A DNA stretch of 32,482 bases. Origin: JBHEKP01 sp041859375 (GTDB taxonomy: Bacteria; Hydrogenedentota; Hydrogenedentia; Hydrogenedentales; CAITNO01). The stretch is from the NCBI GenBank assembly GCA_041859375.1, contig JBHEKP010000328.1, positions 1-32,482 on the forward strand, in the 5' to 3' direction. Positions within the stretch are counted from its first letter, which is position 1, and each line of letters begins with the position of its first letter. Of this stretch, positions 7,001-16,600 are shown piece by piece. The notes under the pieces are model-generated. The model saw only the letters and a list, made by a program, of their open reading frames with translations, was not told the origin of the DNA and searched no databases. The position numbers and the translations under genes are program-made.

Positions 7001-8229
7001 AGGACCTCCATTACCTGATGGGCCGGGAACTAGTCGCGCAGGGGCGCAACGCCGAGGCGCGCGGGTTTTTCGAGCAGGCGCTGCGCATGAACCCGGATGA
7101 TGCCCGGTCGCACAACGACCTGGCCCTGCTCATCGGCGCGGAGGATCCCGCCGGGGCGGAGGAGCATTACCGCCGGGCGCTGGAAATCGCCCCCAACTTC
7201 ACCCTTGCCCTGAACAACTGGGGCAACCTGCTGGCGGAGCAGGGCCGCACCGCCGAGGCGGCCGAAAAGTACAAGGCCGCGCTGGAAACACGCGACACCG
7301 ACGAATACGCCAACTATAACCTTGCCCGGCTGGCCGAATCCCAGGGGCGGTTTGATGATGCCGTTGAAAACTACAGGCAGGCCATGGCCAACAGCCCGAA
7401 AAATTCACACATCCCCAATAATCTGGGTTTGCTCTTCTCGCGCATGGGCCGGTCCGACGAGGCCATGGCCATGTACCGCAAGGCGCTTGAGGTGGACGCC
7501 GAAAACCCCCTGGTGCACAACAACATGGGCCATGAGATGCTCAAACAGGGCAGGACGGAGGAGGCCCTGGCGCATTTCCGGGACGCTCTGGCGCTCAAAT
7601 CCAACTTCCTGCTGGCCCTGAACAATCTTGACGCCGCACTCTTGACACTGGGCCGGCCTCAGGAGGCCCTGCCCGCCTATGAAAAGGCGCTTCAGGATCA
7701 TCCCGAGGATGGGGATGTGCACAACAGCCTGGGCTACCACCTGTTTAAAACCGGGGATTTGGACGGGGCGAAGAAACACTTTGAGGAGGCAATCCGGCTC
7801 ATTCCCTCCTTCCCACTCGCCTACAACAATCTCGGTAATGTGGCCTTTGCACAAAAGAAGTATGAAGAGGCGTTGGAATTGTACAAAAAGGCAAAAGAAA
7901 TCCACGCCAAGGATCCCTTTGCTGATTTAAATATCGGACGAACCCTGGCGGTGATGGGGCGAATGGCCGAGGCGGAGCCCCATTTTGAGGCGGTAAAGGA
8001 GAATTCACCGACTGCGGAAGCCTGCGTGGACATCGGAACCATCTACGCCAAGGCCGGAAGGCTGGACAAGGCCACGGAGTGGTATGACCGTGCCATTGGC
8101 ATAGACCCGCAAAACGCCGCCGCCAATTACAATATGGGGCGGGTGCTGGAATCACAGGGGCAGGCGGAGCGGGCCAGGGCTTACCTTGATGCGGCGTCAA
8201 AAATAAGTCCAAATTTGGCAACGCCTTAA
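4096..8229 (+). CDS. GT39-like membrane glycosyltransferase fused to about 26 TPR repeats
   Basis: A 1,377-residue inner-membrane protein. Residues 1-490 hold about ten hydrophobic helices. The first periplasmic loop has DPEAQDYYARAL (about residues 51-62) and then FRPPGYGYLL, the Asp-containing and R-x-PG-Y patterns of the PMT/ArnT (GT39) family, which moves sugars from polyprenyl-phosphate donors. From about residue 492 to the end there are about 26 TPR units of 34 residues with the usual A-x-x-x-F/Y-x-x-A-L-x-x-x-P spacing. Several are near copies (GRELVxxGRxxEA...NPDDARAHNEL). ATG 4096 is chosen for tggaaagg at 4081-4088; the upstream in-frame ATG 4018 would add a non-hydrophobic leader without an RBS. 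The protein could glycosylate exported proteins or glycans; the two giant secreted proteins downstream are attractive but unproven substrates. Confidence 0.88.
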   Translation: MSEIQPEAPPSGGVRHPWRWLALILLLALCLRGWYQAEVAQAPDFAAVQQDPEAQDYYARALISGDWSVRPGETDPEMETTPFFRPPGYGYLLTVIYFFTDGSYLAPRLLNTALGLLAIVIVFLLGRMLFGAAAGLCAAFLMAVYGVFVYWEGELNDPAIFVCVAPAIIYALWRWSRRFNPAWAVLAGLLFGFFALMRPNILSMGPVAAAWMVWVAWSRRSLVRIPLAWTMLLLSTVLVVIPVTIRNYVVSGEFVPIATYFGENLLIGNDKDSDGVTPWLPYLQELEGTGNWSARDYINVVRGAGKELGRPDITHTEASNYFAQKAKDFMKANPGLTLRRMLQKAVLLWTPEEITCNKVVHYELRHYLPLRFLPGFALAAAVFWTGLLLLAVDRSRRGAVSERAEGATPFQLLSLILVFVAMYLLSFLPFFVNGRARLPMIPFMFLIGGYGVWRIAAWLRERRPVMAGLGLALLAGLFVLFSVQWIPYTPDLARWHYQRADSHLRTGNLEQALAEGREVLALDQAAPYMHQRLGNAFAAADRLDDAVDQYRAALRKDPKFQDVLYRLGAVLERRGDTDAAVSNFEDALKLNPYDARAHNALGELLLRANRNEEALAHFEEALRVAPDYGDVISNISLAMKAMDRREEMFDRFKKSLGENPDQKYVRFVLGRELIAAGRSEEGMAQLGEALKTDPNLDGARFLLARELSRIGNKEEAVRQHREALRLNPDLKYVHAELGRELAEQGQSGEAMHHFAEAVRIDPAFQDARYLWGRELAKQGRVQDAIHQYEEAIRLNPDDARAQNEMGAFWADQGNYEEAMKHYEEALRVQPGFAHALDRLGRLLAVMGRRDEAIRRYEEAVAANPENQDVYYLLGRELVVAGRKDEARARFEEALKLNPDDARAHNELGQLLSDAGDNEGAMRHYQEALRVAPTFGYVLYKMGKILAAEGKQAEAEKRFQEALNIDPDNQDLHYLMGRELVAQGRNAEARGFFEQALRMNPDDARSHNDLALLIGAEDPAGAEEHYRRALEIAPNFTLALNNWGNLLAEQGRTAEAAEKYKAALETRDTDEYANYNLARLAESQGRFDDAVENYRQAMANSPKNSHIPNNLGLLFSRMGRSDEAMAMYRKALEVDAENPLVHNNMGHEMLKQGRTEEALAHFRDALALKSNFLLALNNLDAALLTLGRPQEALPAYEKALQDHPEDGDVHNSLGYHLFKTGDLDGAKKHFEEAIRLIPSFPLAYNNLGNVAFAQKKYEEALELYKKAKEIHAKDPFADLNIGRTLAVMGRMAEAEPHFEAVKENSPTAEACVDIGTIYAKAGRLDKATEWYDRAIGIDPQNAAANYNMGRVLESQGQAERARAYLDAASKISPNLATP

Positions 8230-8254
8230 ACGCTTATTGATTGAACCAATACCG

Positions 8255-8283
8255 TTGCTTTTCCATGGGAGAAATTCTATAAT
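8255..8283 (+). promoter_or_regulatory. Sigma70-like promoter upstream of the first Gly-rich/Ig protein
   Basis: A perfect -10 TATAAT (8278-8283) lies 17 bases after TTGCTT (8255-8260), which shares only the TTG of the -35 consensus. The start point near 8290 would leave a leader of about 195 bases before ATG 8485. Confidence 0.55.
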
Positions 8284-8297
8284 TCCCCTTTGAAACC

Positions 8298-8318
8298 AAA
8301 GAGATGTCTCTTTTTTTT
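8298..8318 (+). terminator. Possible weak terminator or leader hairpin
   Basis: AAAGAG (8298-8303) pairs with CTCTTT (8308-8313) around a 4-base loop, followed by a T run to 8318. The stem is short and AT-rich. It lies just after the predicted start point of the promoter at 8255-8283, so it could be a weak terminator of the TPR gene or an early attenuator. Both are speculative. Confidence 0.3.
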
Positions 8319-8484
8319 CAGGTTGAGGCAGGTGATTTTGTTGGCGGGATTTCTGTTGCTGTGTGAGCCGGGGCAGGCCCGCATGTTCAGGGCTGGACTG
8401 GCGGTTTAATCAATGAGTGGTCATGGGTTCTCATCTGAATCCGTGTGTCCGTTTCAGGTCAACAGTGTGCAGGGAGACGAGGTC

Positions 8485-11400
8485 ATGCGTTCTTTACAGG
8501 TCCAATCTTTGTCCGCGAACCGCAGGGGGTGGCTGTCGCTGGTTGCGGTCATCGCCATGCTATTGGCGGCCATTCCGGCTTCAGCCCAAATCTACCAGAG
8601 CAACGGCTCCCTGGGCGACTGGAATGTCACCGGCGGCGCGCTCACCATCAACACCGACACCGGTGTGATGACTTGGGGTGCCCAGACAAGGAACGGTGTG
8701 GACACCGCCGGTGTGATGGTGTTTCACTTCGCCAACCTGACCGTGTCCCAGGGGGTGAGCGTCACGGTCACAGGCTCCAAACCCCTTTCCATCACCGCCA
8801 CCGGTGATCTGGTTTGGCTGCCCCACACCTATGTCGCCCCCGGCACGCTCGGCGGCGGCATGGGCGGCAAGGGCGGCAACGGCGGTGCGGGGGGCAGCGG
8901 CGGTCCTGGCGGTTCTGGCGGCAACGGCGGTGTCGGCGGCAACGGTGGTGACGGGGGTGAGAACAATCCCGGCCATGCGGACGGGTATTCCGGTGCCTCC
9001 GGCCAGCCGGGCCAGCCCGGATTGGCGGGCAATGACGGAGCCGATGGTTTCGACGGTGAGGCGGGCGCTTCCGGCCAGCTTGGTTATGGCGGTTTTGGCA
9101 GCGGTGGCGGCGGCGGTGTCCTCGGTGCCAAGGGGGGGAAGGGGCTCAAGGGCGAACAGGTTGGCGGCGGCAGTGGCGGCGGCGGTGGAAGTTTCGGAAC
9201 CTATCCCAACAACCAGGGAAATTCCGGCGGCCCCGGCTTGCCCGGCACAGGGGGCAATGCGGGCACGGACGCCGGCAATGGCAATGGCGGTGGTGCGGGT
9301 CAGGCGGCGGTGTTTAGTGTCGCCGCCGATGATTTGACCCTTGCGGCGGGCAATGGTGGTGGTGGCGGCGGCGGTGGTGGCGGTGGCGGTGGTGCGGGCG
9401 GCGGTTCCGGTGGTGGTGGCGGTGGTGGTGGCGGCGGTGGTGGCGGTGGCGGCGCCACCTTTGGCGCATTGACTTGGGTTGGTTCTCCTGGCGACAGCGG
9501 CGGCGGTGGCGGCGGCGGCGGCGGCGGTCGGGGCGGCCGGGGCGGCGCGGCGGGTGCCGGCGGTGCCGCCGGCGCCAGCGGTTCCGTGCCGGGTGTCGCG
9601 GGAGGCATCACTGCGGTTGATCTTAATCCCACGGGCGGCGCGGCGGGCGGCAACGGCACCAACGGCGTTAACCGCGGCACCGAGGGCCAGGGTGGCGCGG
9701 TTGGCGCGGGCGGCAGCGGCGGCAGCGGCGGCAGCGGCGGCAATGGCGGTGTCGGCGGGACCGGCGCCTCCGGCGGCGGCGCCTTTGTGCTGGCCGCCCA
9801 GGGCCTCTTGAAAACCATTGGCAGCACCTTTAGCGTCAGTGCGGCTTCGCCCGCGTCGGGCGGCGGGGTTACAACAGGCCAGGCGGGCGGCTCGGGAACT
9901 GCGGGCTTCTCCGGCGGCACCCCGGGCAACGGCTCCACCGGCGAGGGCGGCGCGAATGGACGTCCCGGCGGCCTCGGCGGCAATGGCGGTTCGGGCGGCG
10001 GCGGCGGAAAGGGCGGCAACAGCGGCGCGGGCGGCAACGCCGGCCACGGCACGCCCGGCATGATCAAACTCATGGGTTCCGTGGTGCTTGCCGAGGGCAG
10101 GCGCGTTGAGGCGCAGAATGTGGCCAGCGCGGCCGCGGACCACAACGGGCGCTTCACCTGGATTTCCAACATGAACGACGCCGCGCGCGCGGCCCATTAC
10201 CCCATCATGGACACCACCGGCGGCGCGGCCATCGTGCAGGGTGTCACGCGGAACGACAGCCTGCTGATGGCGGCCAACCCCCTTGCCGGGGTTGACACCC
10301 CCAAGATTCCCGAACTGGAGGGCGGCCCGGCCGCGTTGGGCTGGCTCAAGTCCGGTTTCTGGAACGAGGCGCAGGTGAACACGATTATCCCGGACAACGG
10401 CAAGTTGCGCGCCTGCGTGCTGCGCGAGTCCACCGGGGAGTCCGTCTTCGCCGGATATGACCAGCTGGTTGTCAAGAACTATCTCACCGCCACCGCCACC
10501 GGCGTGGCGGTGAAAATCGGCAACAACGCGCCGGTGCTGATCTCCGGCTCCGGCGGCACGGCGGGCGCACTCGCCGCGGGCCGCGCATGGTCCACCGCCG
10601 TGCCCGCGGGCTCCCTTGTGGTGGTGCTCCAGCAGCCCCAGGTGCAGCCCGCCTCCCAGAACGTGAACGCGGAGGGCGCGGCCCAGTTCACCGTGGCCAC
10701 CGCCTCCGGCATATCCCTCCAGTACCAGTGGCGTTTCAACGGGTCCAACCTCACCGACGGCCCGAAGTACAGCGGGGTGAACACGCCCACGCTGACCATT
10801 GGTGACTGCCGCAACGCCGACGAGGGCTCCTACGACTGCGTGGTGACGGATTCGGTCACCGGCTCGACGGCGCTGGGTTCGGGAACGCTCAATGTGATCG
10901 ATCCCGCGATCATCACCCAGCCCGCCGCCCAGACGGTCAACCCGCTGGCAAACGTGTCCTTCTCCATCACCACCCGCGGCACCGTGACCCTGCACCAGTG
11001 GTACAAGGGGGGCGTGGCCCTGGCGGATGGCGTCACCCCGCAGGGTTCCGTCATCGCGGGCGCGCAGACGGCCTCCCTGTCCATCACCGGCGTGCTGGAG
11101 GCGGATCAGGGCTCGTACCGCTGCGACATCACCGGCCCGGACGGCACCTTCCAGTCCTCCACGGTGGCGCTGACGGTCAACGATCCCCCCGTGATCTCCC
11201 TGCACCCGGCGGGCGCGAACATCCCCGTGGGCGGGAACGCGGCGCTAGCCGTGCAGTTGAGCGCGGGCACGCCCAACTTTGAGTATGTGTGGGTGAAAAA
11301 CCTTGGCGCGGGCGGCGAGGAGCTGGTGACCTCGCGCACGAAATCCGTGCTCAACGACTCCATCACCGTGCCCCTCAGCGGCGGCGCGGTGCTGGCGAAC

Positions 11401-13290
11401 TCCGGCGAGTACCGGTTGAAGGTCAAGAACGCGGCCAGCATCGCCGCGAACACCACCGGTGTGGAGGCCAACGACTGGGTGTACTCCAACTGGGCCACCA
11501 TCACCGTCTATGAGCCCCTCACGGTGCTCACCCAGCCGGTCAGCCAGACGGTGAACTACGGCGCAACGGCGACCTACTCGGTCACTGTGGGCGGTTCGCT
11601 GAACAACATCCAGTTCACCTGGATTGACCAGGCCAACCTGAGCGTTGAGGGCAGGCCCGACTTCACCATCGTGAACGCCGGACCGACCAGCACGCTGACC
11701 ATCGCAAACGCGGAGAACGCCGACGAGCCGAACCTGTGGCCGGTGCGCGGCTACCGTTGCATTATCGAAAACGCCTATGAGTCCGGCGCGTCCGCCGTGT
11801 ACACCAACCATGCCAACCTGGCGGTGCTGGATCCGGCGATCATCACGCATCCCGTCAACCAGGTGGTGCCCTATGGCGGCACGGCGGTCTTCACCGCCGC
11901 CGCGGTTGGCAGCGCCCCCTACTATGAGTGGTACAAGGCGGGTGAGCCGGCGGCCGTTGGCACGGGTGCCACCCTCACCATCACCGGCGTGGACGACACC
12001 AAGGTGGGCGACTATTATTGCAAGGTCTACGGCCCCGACGGTTCCGTGCTCACAAACACCGCCAACCTGCGCTTCGGTGATCCGTCCATCCTGACGCATC
12101 CCGTTTCGCAGACGGTGGATCCGGGCGATCCCGTGACCTTCTCCGTCGAGGTGGGCGCCACGAGCACCAAGCCCATCACCTACCAGTGGCGCAAAAACGG
12201 GATCAACCTCACCGACCCCGCCGCCGGGGGCACCCTTGACGTTTCCGAACCCGGCTGGACCATCTCCTACAACATCGCCGCGGCGGCCCAGTCCGACGAG
12301 GGCCCCTACACCTGCGTGCTCAGCGGCGTCGAGGGGCAGATTACCTCGAATCCGGCCACGCTCACCGTGAACGATCCCCCGGTCATCTCCGGGATCACGG
12401 CCAACCCGAGCACCGGCGCGGCGCAGCTCGGCACCAACGCCACGCTCACCGTCGAGGTGTCCGGCGGCACGTCCCCCTTCACCTATCTCTGGACGAAGGA
12501 CGGCGCGCCCATCACGGCGGTGAACATCCTCGGCATCACCTCGCGCATCCTGCGCATCAACAACGTGGTGGCCGAAAACGAGGGGCTCTACACCTGCACG
12601 GTGTCGAACAGCGCGGGGCAGGCCGTGGCGCAGAAGAACTTCTACGCCGGGCAACTGGTCACCTTCCTGGCGCATCCCGCCTCCGCGAAGGCCTACTACG
12701 GCGGCAGCCTGACCCTCTCGGTCACCGCCGTCAACGGCAAGGGCACCAAGCACTACCAGTGGAAGCGCGACAACGGCAGCGGTGTTGTCACCAATGTGGG
12801 CGTCGCCGATTCCACCACGCTCTCGCTGACCAACCTGCGCGCCTCCGACGCGGGCACCTACTGGTGCGTCGTCACCGACGACCGCGGCGCCTATCCGTCC
12901 AACAACGCGGTGATTCAGCTGGCCGCCCACCTGACCCTCGTGCAGGGGCTGCCCGCCACCGCCACCGCCTTCACCCGCGAGCCCTATACCCTCCGGGTGC
13001 AGACCACGGGCGGCCATTCCCCGGTGGTCTATGACTGGCAGAAGAACGGCGCGCACATCTCCGCCACCCGAAACTTCCCGGGCGGTTCGGAGATCGTGTT
13101 CGACGAGGTCGAGATGGATGACGATGCGGTTTACCGGGTGAACATCTTTGACGGCCACACTGATCTCATTGTCAGCACATGTGATCTTACAGTGGTCAAT
13201 TCACTGCCGGTTGCGGGTGGTTTTGTCCTCCTCGCCGGTGCGGGTGCTTTGGCGCTAGCCGGAGTCCGGGTATTGCGCCGCCGCCGTTAA
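8485..13290 (+). CDS. Giant secreted Gly-rich / nine Ig-like domain surface protein, paralog 1
   Basis: A 1,601-residue protein. Residues 1-35 form a Sec signal peptide ending ASAQ. A beta-rich head (SLGDWNVTGGALTINTDTG...) leads to a low-complexity region at about 123-521, mostly Gly with Ala, Ser and Asn, interrupted by hydrophobic strands such as DDLTLAAG and FVLAAQGLL. Next is a conserved linker (GTPGMIKLMGSVVLAEG), a further beta domain, and from about 715 to 1570 nine Ig-like domains of about 95 residues, with W and D-x-G-x-Y-x-C signatures (DEGSYDCVV, DQGSYRCDI, NEGLYTCTV). The tail LPVAGG, a hydrophobic segment and RRRR resembles a C-terminal sorting signal. ATG 8485 has agggagacgagg upstream; the in-frame ATG 8413 lacks this and would bury the signal peptide. 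An adhesin or surface-layer role is an inference; the ligand is unknown. Confidence 0.9.
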   Translation: MRSLQVQSLSANRRGWLSLVAVIAMLLAAIPASAQIYQSNGSLGDWNVTGGALTINTDTGVMTWGAQTRNGVDTAGVMVFHFANLTVSQGVSVTVTGSKPLSITATGDLVWLPHTYVAPGTLGGGMGGKGGNGGAGGSGGPGGSGGNGGVGGNGGDGGENNPGHADGYSGASGQPGQPGLAGNDGADGFDGEAGASGQLGYGGFGSGGGGGVLGAKGGKGLKGEQVGGGSGGGGGSFGTYPNNQGNSGGPGLPGTGGNAGTDAGNGNGGGAGQAAVFSVAADDLTLAAGNGGGGGGGGGGGGGAGGGSGGGGGGGGGGGGGGGATFGALTWVGSPGDSGGGGGGGGGGRGGRGGAAGAGGAAGASGSVPGVAGGITAVDLNPTGGAAGGNGTNGVNRGTEGQGGAVGAGGSGGSGGSGGNGGVGGTGASGGGAFVLAAQGLLKTIGSTFSVSAASPASGGGVTTGQAGGSGTAGFSGGTPGNGSTGEGGANGRPGGLGGNGGSGGGGGKGGNSGAGGNAGHGTPGMIKLMGSVVLAEGRRVEAQNVASAAADHNGRFTWISNMNDAARAAHYPIMDTTGGAAIVQGVTRNDSLLMAANPLAGVDTPKIPELEGGPAALGWLKSGFWNEAQVNTIIPDNGKLRACVLRESTGESVFAGYDQLVVKNYLTATATGVAVKIGNNAPVLISGSGGTAGALAAGRAWSTAVPAGSLVVVLQQPQVQPASQNVNAEGAAQFTVATASGISLQYQWRFNGSNLTDGPKYSGVNTPTLTIGDCRNADEGSYDCVVTDSVTGSTALGSGTLNVIDPAIITQPAAQTVNPLANVSFSITTRGTVTLHQWYKGGVALADGVTPQGSVIAGAQTASLSITGVLEADQGSYRCDITGPDGTFQSSTVALTVNDPPVISLHPAGANIPVGGNAALAVQLSAGTPNFEYVWVKNLGAGGEELVTSRTKSVLNDSITVPLSGGAVLANSGEYRLKVKNAASIAANTTGVEANDWVYSNWATITVYEPLTVLTQPVSQTVNYGATATYSVTVGGSLNNIQFTWIDQANLSVEGRPDFTIVNAGPTSTLTIANAENADEPNLWPVRGYRCIIENAYESGASAVYTNHANLAVLDPAIITHPVNQVVPYGGTAVFTAAAVGSAPYYEWYKAGEPAAVGTGATLTITGVDDTKVGDYYCKVYGPDGSVLTNTANLRFGDPSILTHPVSQTVDPGDPVTFSVEVGATSTKPITYQWRKNGINLTDPAAGGTLDVSEPGWTISYNIAAAAQSDEGPYTCVLSGVEGQITSNPATLTVNDPPVISGITANPSTGAAQLGTNATLTVEVSGGTSPFTYLWTKDGAPITAVNILGITSRILRINNVVAENEGLYTCTVSNSAGQAVAQKNFYAGQLVTFLAHPASAKAYYGGSLTLSVTAVNGKGTKHYQWKRDNGSGVVTNVGVADSTTLSLTNLRASDAGTYWCVVTDDRGAYPSNNAVIQLAAHLTLVQGLPATATAFTREPYTLRVQTTGGHSPVVYDWQKNGAHISATRNFPGGSEIVFDEVEMDDDAVYRVNIFDGHTDLIVSTCDLTVVNSLPVAGGFVLLAGAGALALAGVRVLRRRR

Positions 13291-13312
13291 AAACCGAATT
13301 CTGTGCAATGTG

Positions 13313-13351
13313 CGGGGTTGTCGCAAGTAATGCGGCAACCCCGTTGCTTTT
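13313..13351 (+). terminator. Intrinsic terminator after paralog 1
   Basis: CGGGGTTG (13313-13320) pairs with CAACCCCG (13336-13343). The stem continues inward by a T-G wobble and CGC/GCG, giving about 12 pairs closed by the loop AAGTAAT. TTGCTTTTA follows directly. It lies 23 bases after the stop codon of the first giant gene. Confidence 0.85.
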
Positions 13352-13433
13352 ATGGGGAAGGGTTGGCTGCCTGTTTTCCAAGGGTTTACTTCGTAGTTCC
13401 AGCCTGGCCCTTCCGTAAAAATCCCGAATAAAC

Positions 13434-13462
13434 TTGACAGCACAACAAATGTTAAGTATACT
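13434..13462 (+). promoter_or_regulatory. Strong sigma70-like promoter upstream of paralog 2
   Basis: The -35 is a perfect TTGACA (13434-13439) and the -10 is TATACT (13457-13462, one mismatch), with the ideal 17-base spacer. It lies in an AT-rich island between two GC-rich genes. Initiation near 13469 would give a 5' leader of about 175 bases. The spacer 13291-13644 therefore holds a terminator, this promoter and a leader hairpin, and no gene. Confidence 0.8.
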
Positions 13463-13549
13463 AATCTTCGACGAAGAGATTATTTATCGTACTTTTTGCA
13501 GGTTATTGCTTTTTTGTCGGTTTGGAGTTACAATTTTATTGAGGTCAAT

Positions 13550-13583
13550 GCACAGGAAACTAACGGGTGATTTTTTCCTGTGC
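13550..13583 (+). other. Leader hairpin in the 5' UTR of paralog 2
   Basis: GCACAGGAAA (13550-13559) pairs perfectly with TTTCCTGTGC (13574-13583) around a 14-base loop. No T run follows, so it does not look like a terminator. It sits between the predicted transcription start and the start codon at 13645. It could stabilise the mRNA or bind a regulator. Confidence 0.55.
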
Positions 13584-13644
13584 CAAGTCTAGGGTGTCAG
13601 AAAATGTGTGCATGTGCGAACATGAATGATGGAAGGGTAAGTGT

Positions 13645-16600
13645 ATGAAATTCCGTCTTGCCTCCCGTGTTTTTGCCGTGGCGTGCCTCCTCGCCCTTTT
13701 TGCGGCGTGCGGAGCGGCCATGGCCCAGCCGGCCCTTTACGAAAGTTCGGGGGTTCTTGGTGACTGGAACGTCACTTCCGGCAACCTTGTCATCAACACT
13801 GACACGCTTACCATGACCTGGGGCGTGCAAACCCAGACCGGTGTCGTGGAGTCAGGGGTGGCCAAGTTTGAATTTGCCAACCTGTCCGTCGGTGCCGGCG
13901 TGGTGGTCACCGTGGTGGGCAGCCGTCCCCTTTCCATCACCGCCACGGGTGACCTGACATGGCTGCCCCACACCTTTGTCTCCCCCGGCACGCTGGGTGG
14001 CGGCATGGGCGGTGCTGGTGGCACGGGCGGCGGCGGCGGCAACGGCGGTGCCGGCAACATTGGCGGCGCGGGCGGTGGTGGCGGCAACGGCGGCAATGGA
14101 AGTCCGGGCCAGTTGTTCAACAACAACGGCGCAAACGGCGATGGTGGCGTGGAGGGTGCCAATGGTCTCGTGGCAACCCAGGGCGATTCGGGCTTGGGCG
14201 GTGACGTGGGTCTTGATGGTATGGCGGGCTTTGGCGCGGCGGGCTTTGGCGGCGCGGGCGGAGCCCTGGGCATGGGCGGCTCGGCGGGTGCCGCAGGCAC
14301 GCAGGTAAGCGGCGGCGGCGGCGGTTCCGGCGGTGCCGGGGGCGCCTATCTTGGCCAGGATGCGGCGGTGGGCCAGCCCGGCGGCCTTGGTGCGCCCGGT
14401 GATGACGGTGATGCGGCGGCGGATGGCGCGGACGGCGGCCAGGGTGGGGCGGCCCAGTTTACCGCCGCGGCGGATGATCTTGTGCTTGCCGCCGGCCACG
14501 GCGGCGGCGGCGGCGCGGGTGGCGGCGGCGGTGGTGGTGGCGGTGGCGCTTCCGGCGGCGCGGGCGGCGGTGGTGGCGGCGGCGGTGGCGGCGGCAAATC
14601 CACGGGTATTTGGCCCTTTGTCGGAGTGGGCGGCAAGGGCGGCGGCGGCGGCGGTGGTGGCGGCGGCGGCGGCGGCGCAGGCGGCGGCGCGGGCGGTGGC
14701 GGCGGTGGCGGCGCTTCCGGTCTGCTCTCCGGTTCCGCGGGAACGGTGACCACGTCGAGCCTGAACGGCGTTGCCGGTTCGAACGGCACCGTGGGTACTG
14801 CCGGTTCCGGACAGGTTGACGGTGGAGTCGCGGGTGTTGGTGGCGGCGGTGGCGCGGGCGGTTCCGGCGGCGTGGGCGGCGGCGGCGGCGCGGGTGCGAC
14901 GGGCGCCTCCGGTGGCGGCGCGTTCATTCTTGCGGCCCAGGGCCTCCTCAGGGTCACGGGCAGCACCTTCAGCGTGAACGCCGCGGCACCCGCCGCGGGC
15001 GGCGCCAGGGCCCTCGGCAGGAGCGGCGGCGCGGGCCAGAGCGGCGGCGCGGGCCAGAGCGGCGGCGTGGCGGCGGGCAACGGCGCGGCCGGCGGCAAGG
15101 GCGGCGACGGCGGCAAGGGCGGCAACGGCGGCAAGGGTGGCGACGGCGGCAACGGCGGCGCGGCCGGCAACGGCACGCCCGGCATGATCAAGCTCATGGG
15201 TTCGGTGGTGCTGGCCGAGGGTCGCATCGTGCAGGCCGCCAACGCGGCCAGCGCGTCCGCCGAGCACAACGGCAAATACACGCTCGTTTCCAACATGAAC
15301 GAGAACGGCCGTCTCATCCACGAGCCGATTTTTGATACGGGCTCCATGGTTCGCGGCACGGCGCGAAACGACGCGCTGCTGATGGTGATGAACCCCTACA
15401 CCGGGGTGGACAGCCCGAAAATCCCCGAATTGATTTCCGGTCCCGCCGCGTCGGGATGCCTGAAGCCCAACTACTGGAACAAGGCCCAGGTGGACCTGCT
15501 TATTCCCGACACGACGGGCAAGTTCAGCGCGCACGTGCTGCGCGAGTCTGAAAACGAGTCCGTATTTGCCGGATTTGACCAGGTGGTGCTGAAGAACACC
15601 ACGGGCGGCACGATCGAAAACGTGGCCATCAAGATTGACGGCAATCCGCCGCAGTTAATCTGCGGCTACGAGGGCGGCACGCCCGGCGAAATGCCCAACG
15701 GCCATGTCTGGACCACCACGGTTCCCGCGGGCACCAATGTGATCGCCCTGCAGTTGCCGGAGGTCACACCCGCGGCCCAGGACGCCCCGGTGACCGGTTC
15801 CGCGCAGTTCAGCGTGCTCACCGCCGAAAACCAGGAGCTGCTCTTCCAGTGGCAGTTCAACGGCGCCCCTCTCGCCAATGACGGAAAGTATTCCGGTGTT
15901 GACACGCCGGTGCTGACCGTTTCGGACTGCGTCAACGCCGACGAGGGTGTCTACACCTGCCTAATCACCGATCCGCTGGCCTCCTCCGCCGAGCTTGGCG
16001 CGGGTACGCTCACGGTGCTTGATCCGGCCATACTCACCAGTCCGCCGTCCCTGACGGTGGATCCGCTTGCGGATGTGGCCCTGGCCGTCACCACGGCGGG
16101 CACGGTGACCGGCGTCCAGTGGTACAAGGACGGCGCGCCCCTTGCCGACGGCCCCGCCCCGCACGGCACGGTCGTTTCGGGCGCAACCACCACGGCCCTG
16201 TTGCTGGCGGGCGTGAGCGAGCCGGATCAGGGCTCCTATGTGTGCACCGTCGAGGGGCCGGACGGTTTCCTGAGCTCCGTTCCCTCGGTGCTCACGGTCA
16301 ACGATCTTCCGGTGATCGTGACCCAGCCCCTCAGCCAGAACATCCCCGTGGGCGGAAGCACCTCGCTTCTGGTGGAACTCAGCCAGGGAACCCCAGGCTT
16401 TGAGTACGCCTGGGTTAAGGAGCTTCCCGGCGGCGGCGAGGAGCTGATAGTGTCCCGCACGCGCAACGCGCTGCTTGACACGCTGAGCATCCCCTACGGC
16501 GGCGGCGGCGCGCTCATCGAGGACGGCGGCCGCTACCGGGTCAAGGTTAAAAATTCCGCCAGCATCGCCGCGAACAACACGGGCGACGAGGCCAACGACT

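Noticed and set aside
3901..7011. Long minus-strand open frames across the GT39-TPR gene
   Set aside because: They are shadows of the plus-strand gene; the translated sequences show no domains, while the plus strand has clear GT39 and TPR motifs.
8581..11205. Long open frames on the minus strand across the Gly-rich genes (also 9300-10172, 11245-13158, 13852-15534 and 15961-18285)
   Set aside because: They arise because GC-rich, Gly-rich codons give few stops on the other strand. Their proteins are low-complexity Pro or Ala/Thr runs without domains or RBSs.
13550..13583. Leader hairpin as a riboswitch
   Set aside because: It is a simple stem-loop without any recognisable riboswitch core and with no alternative terminator beside it.
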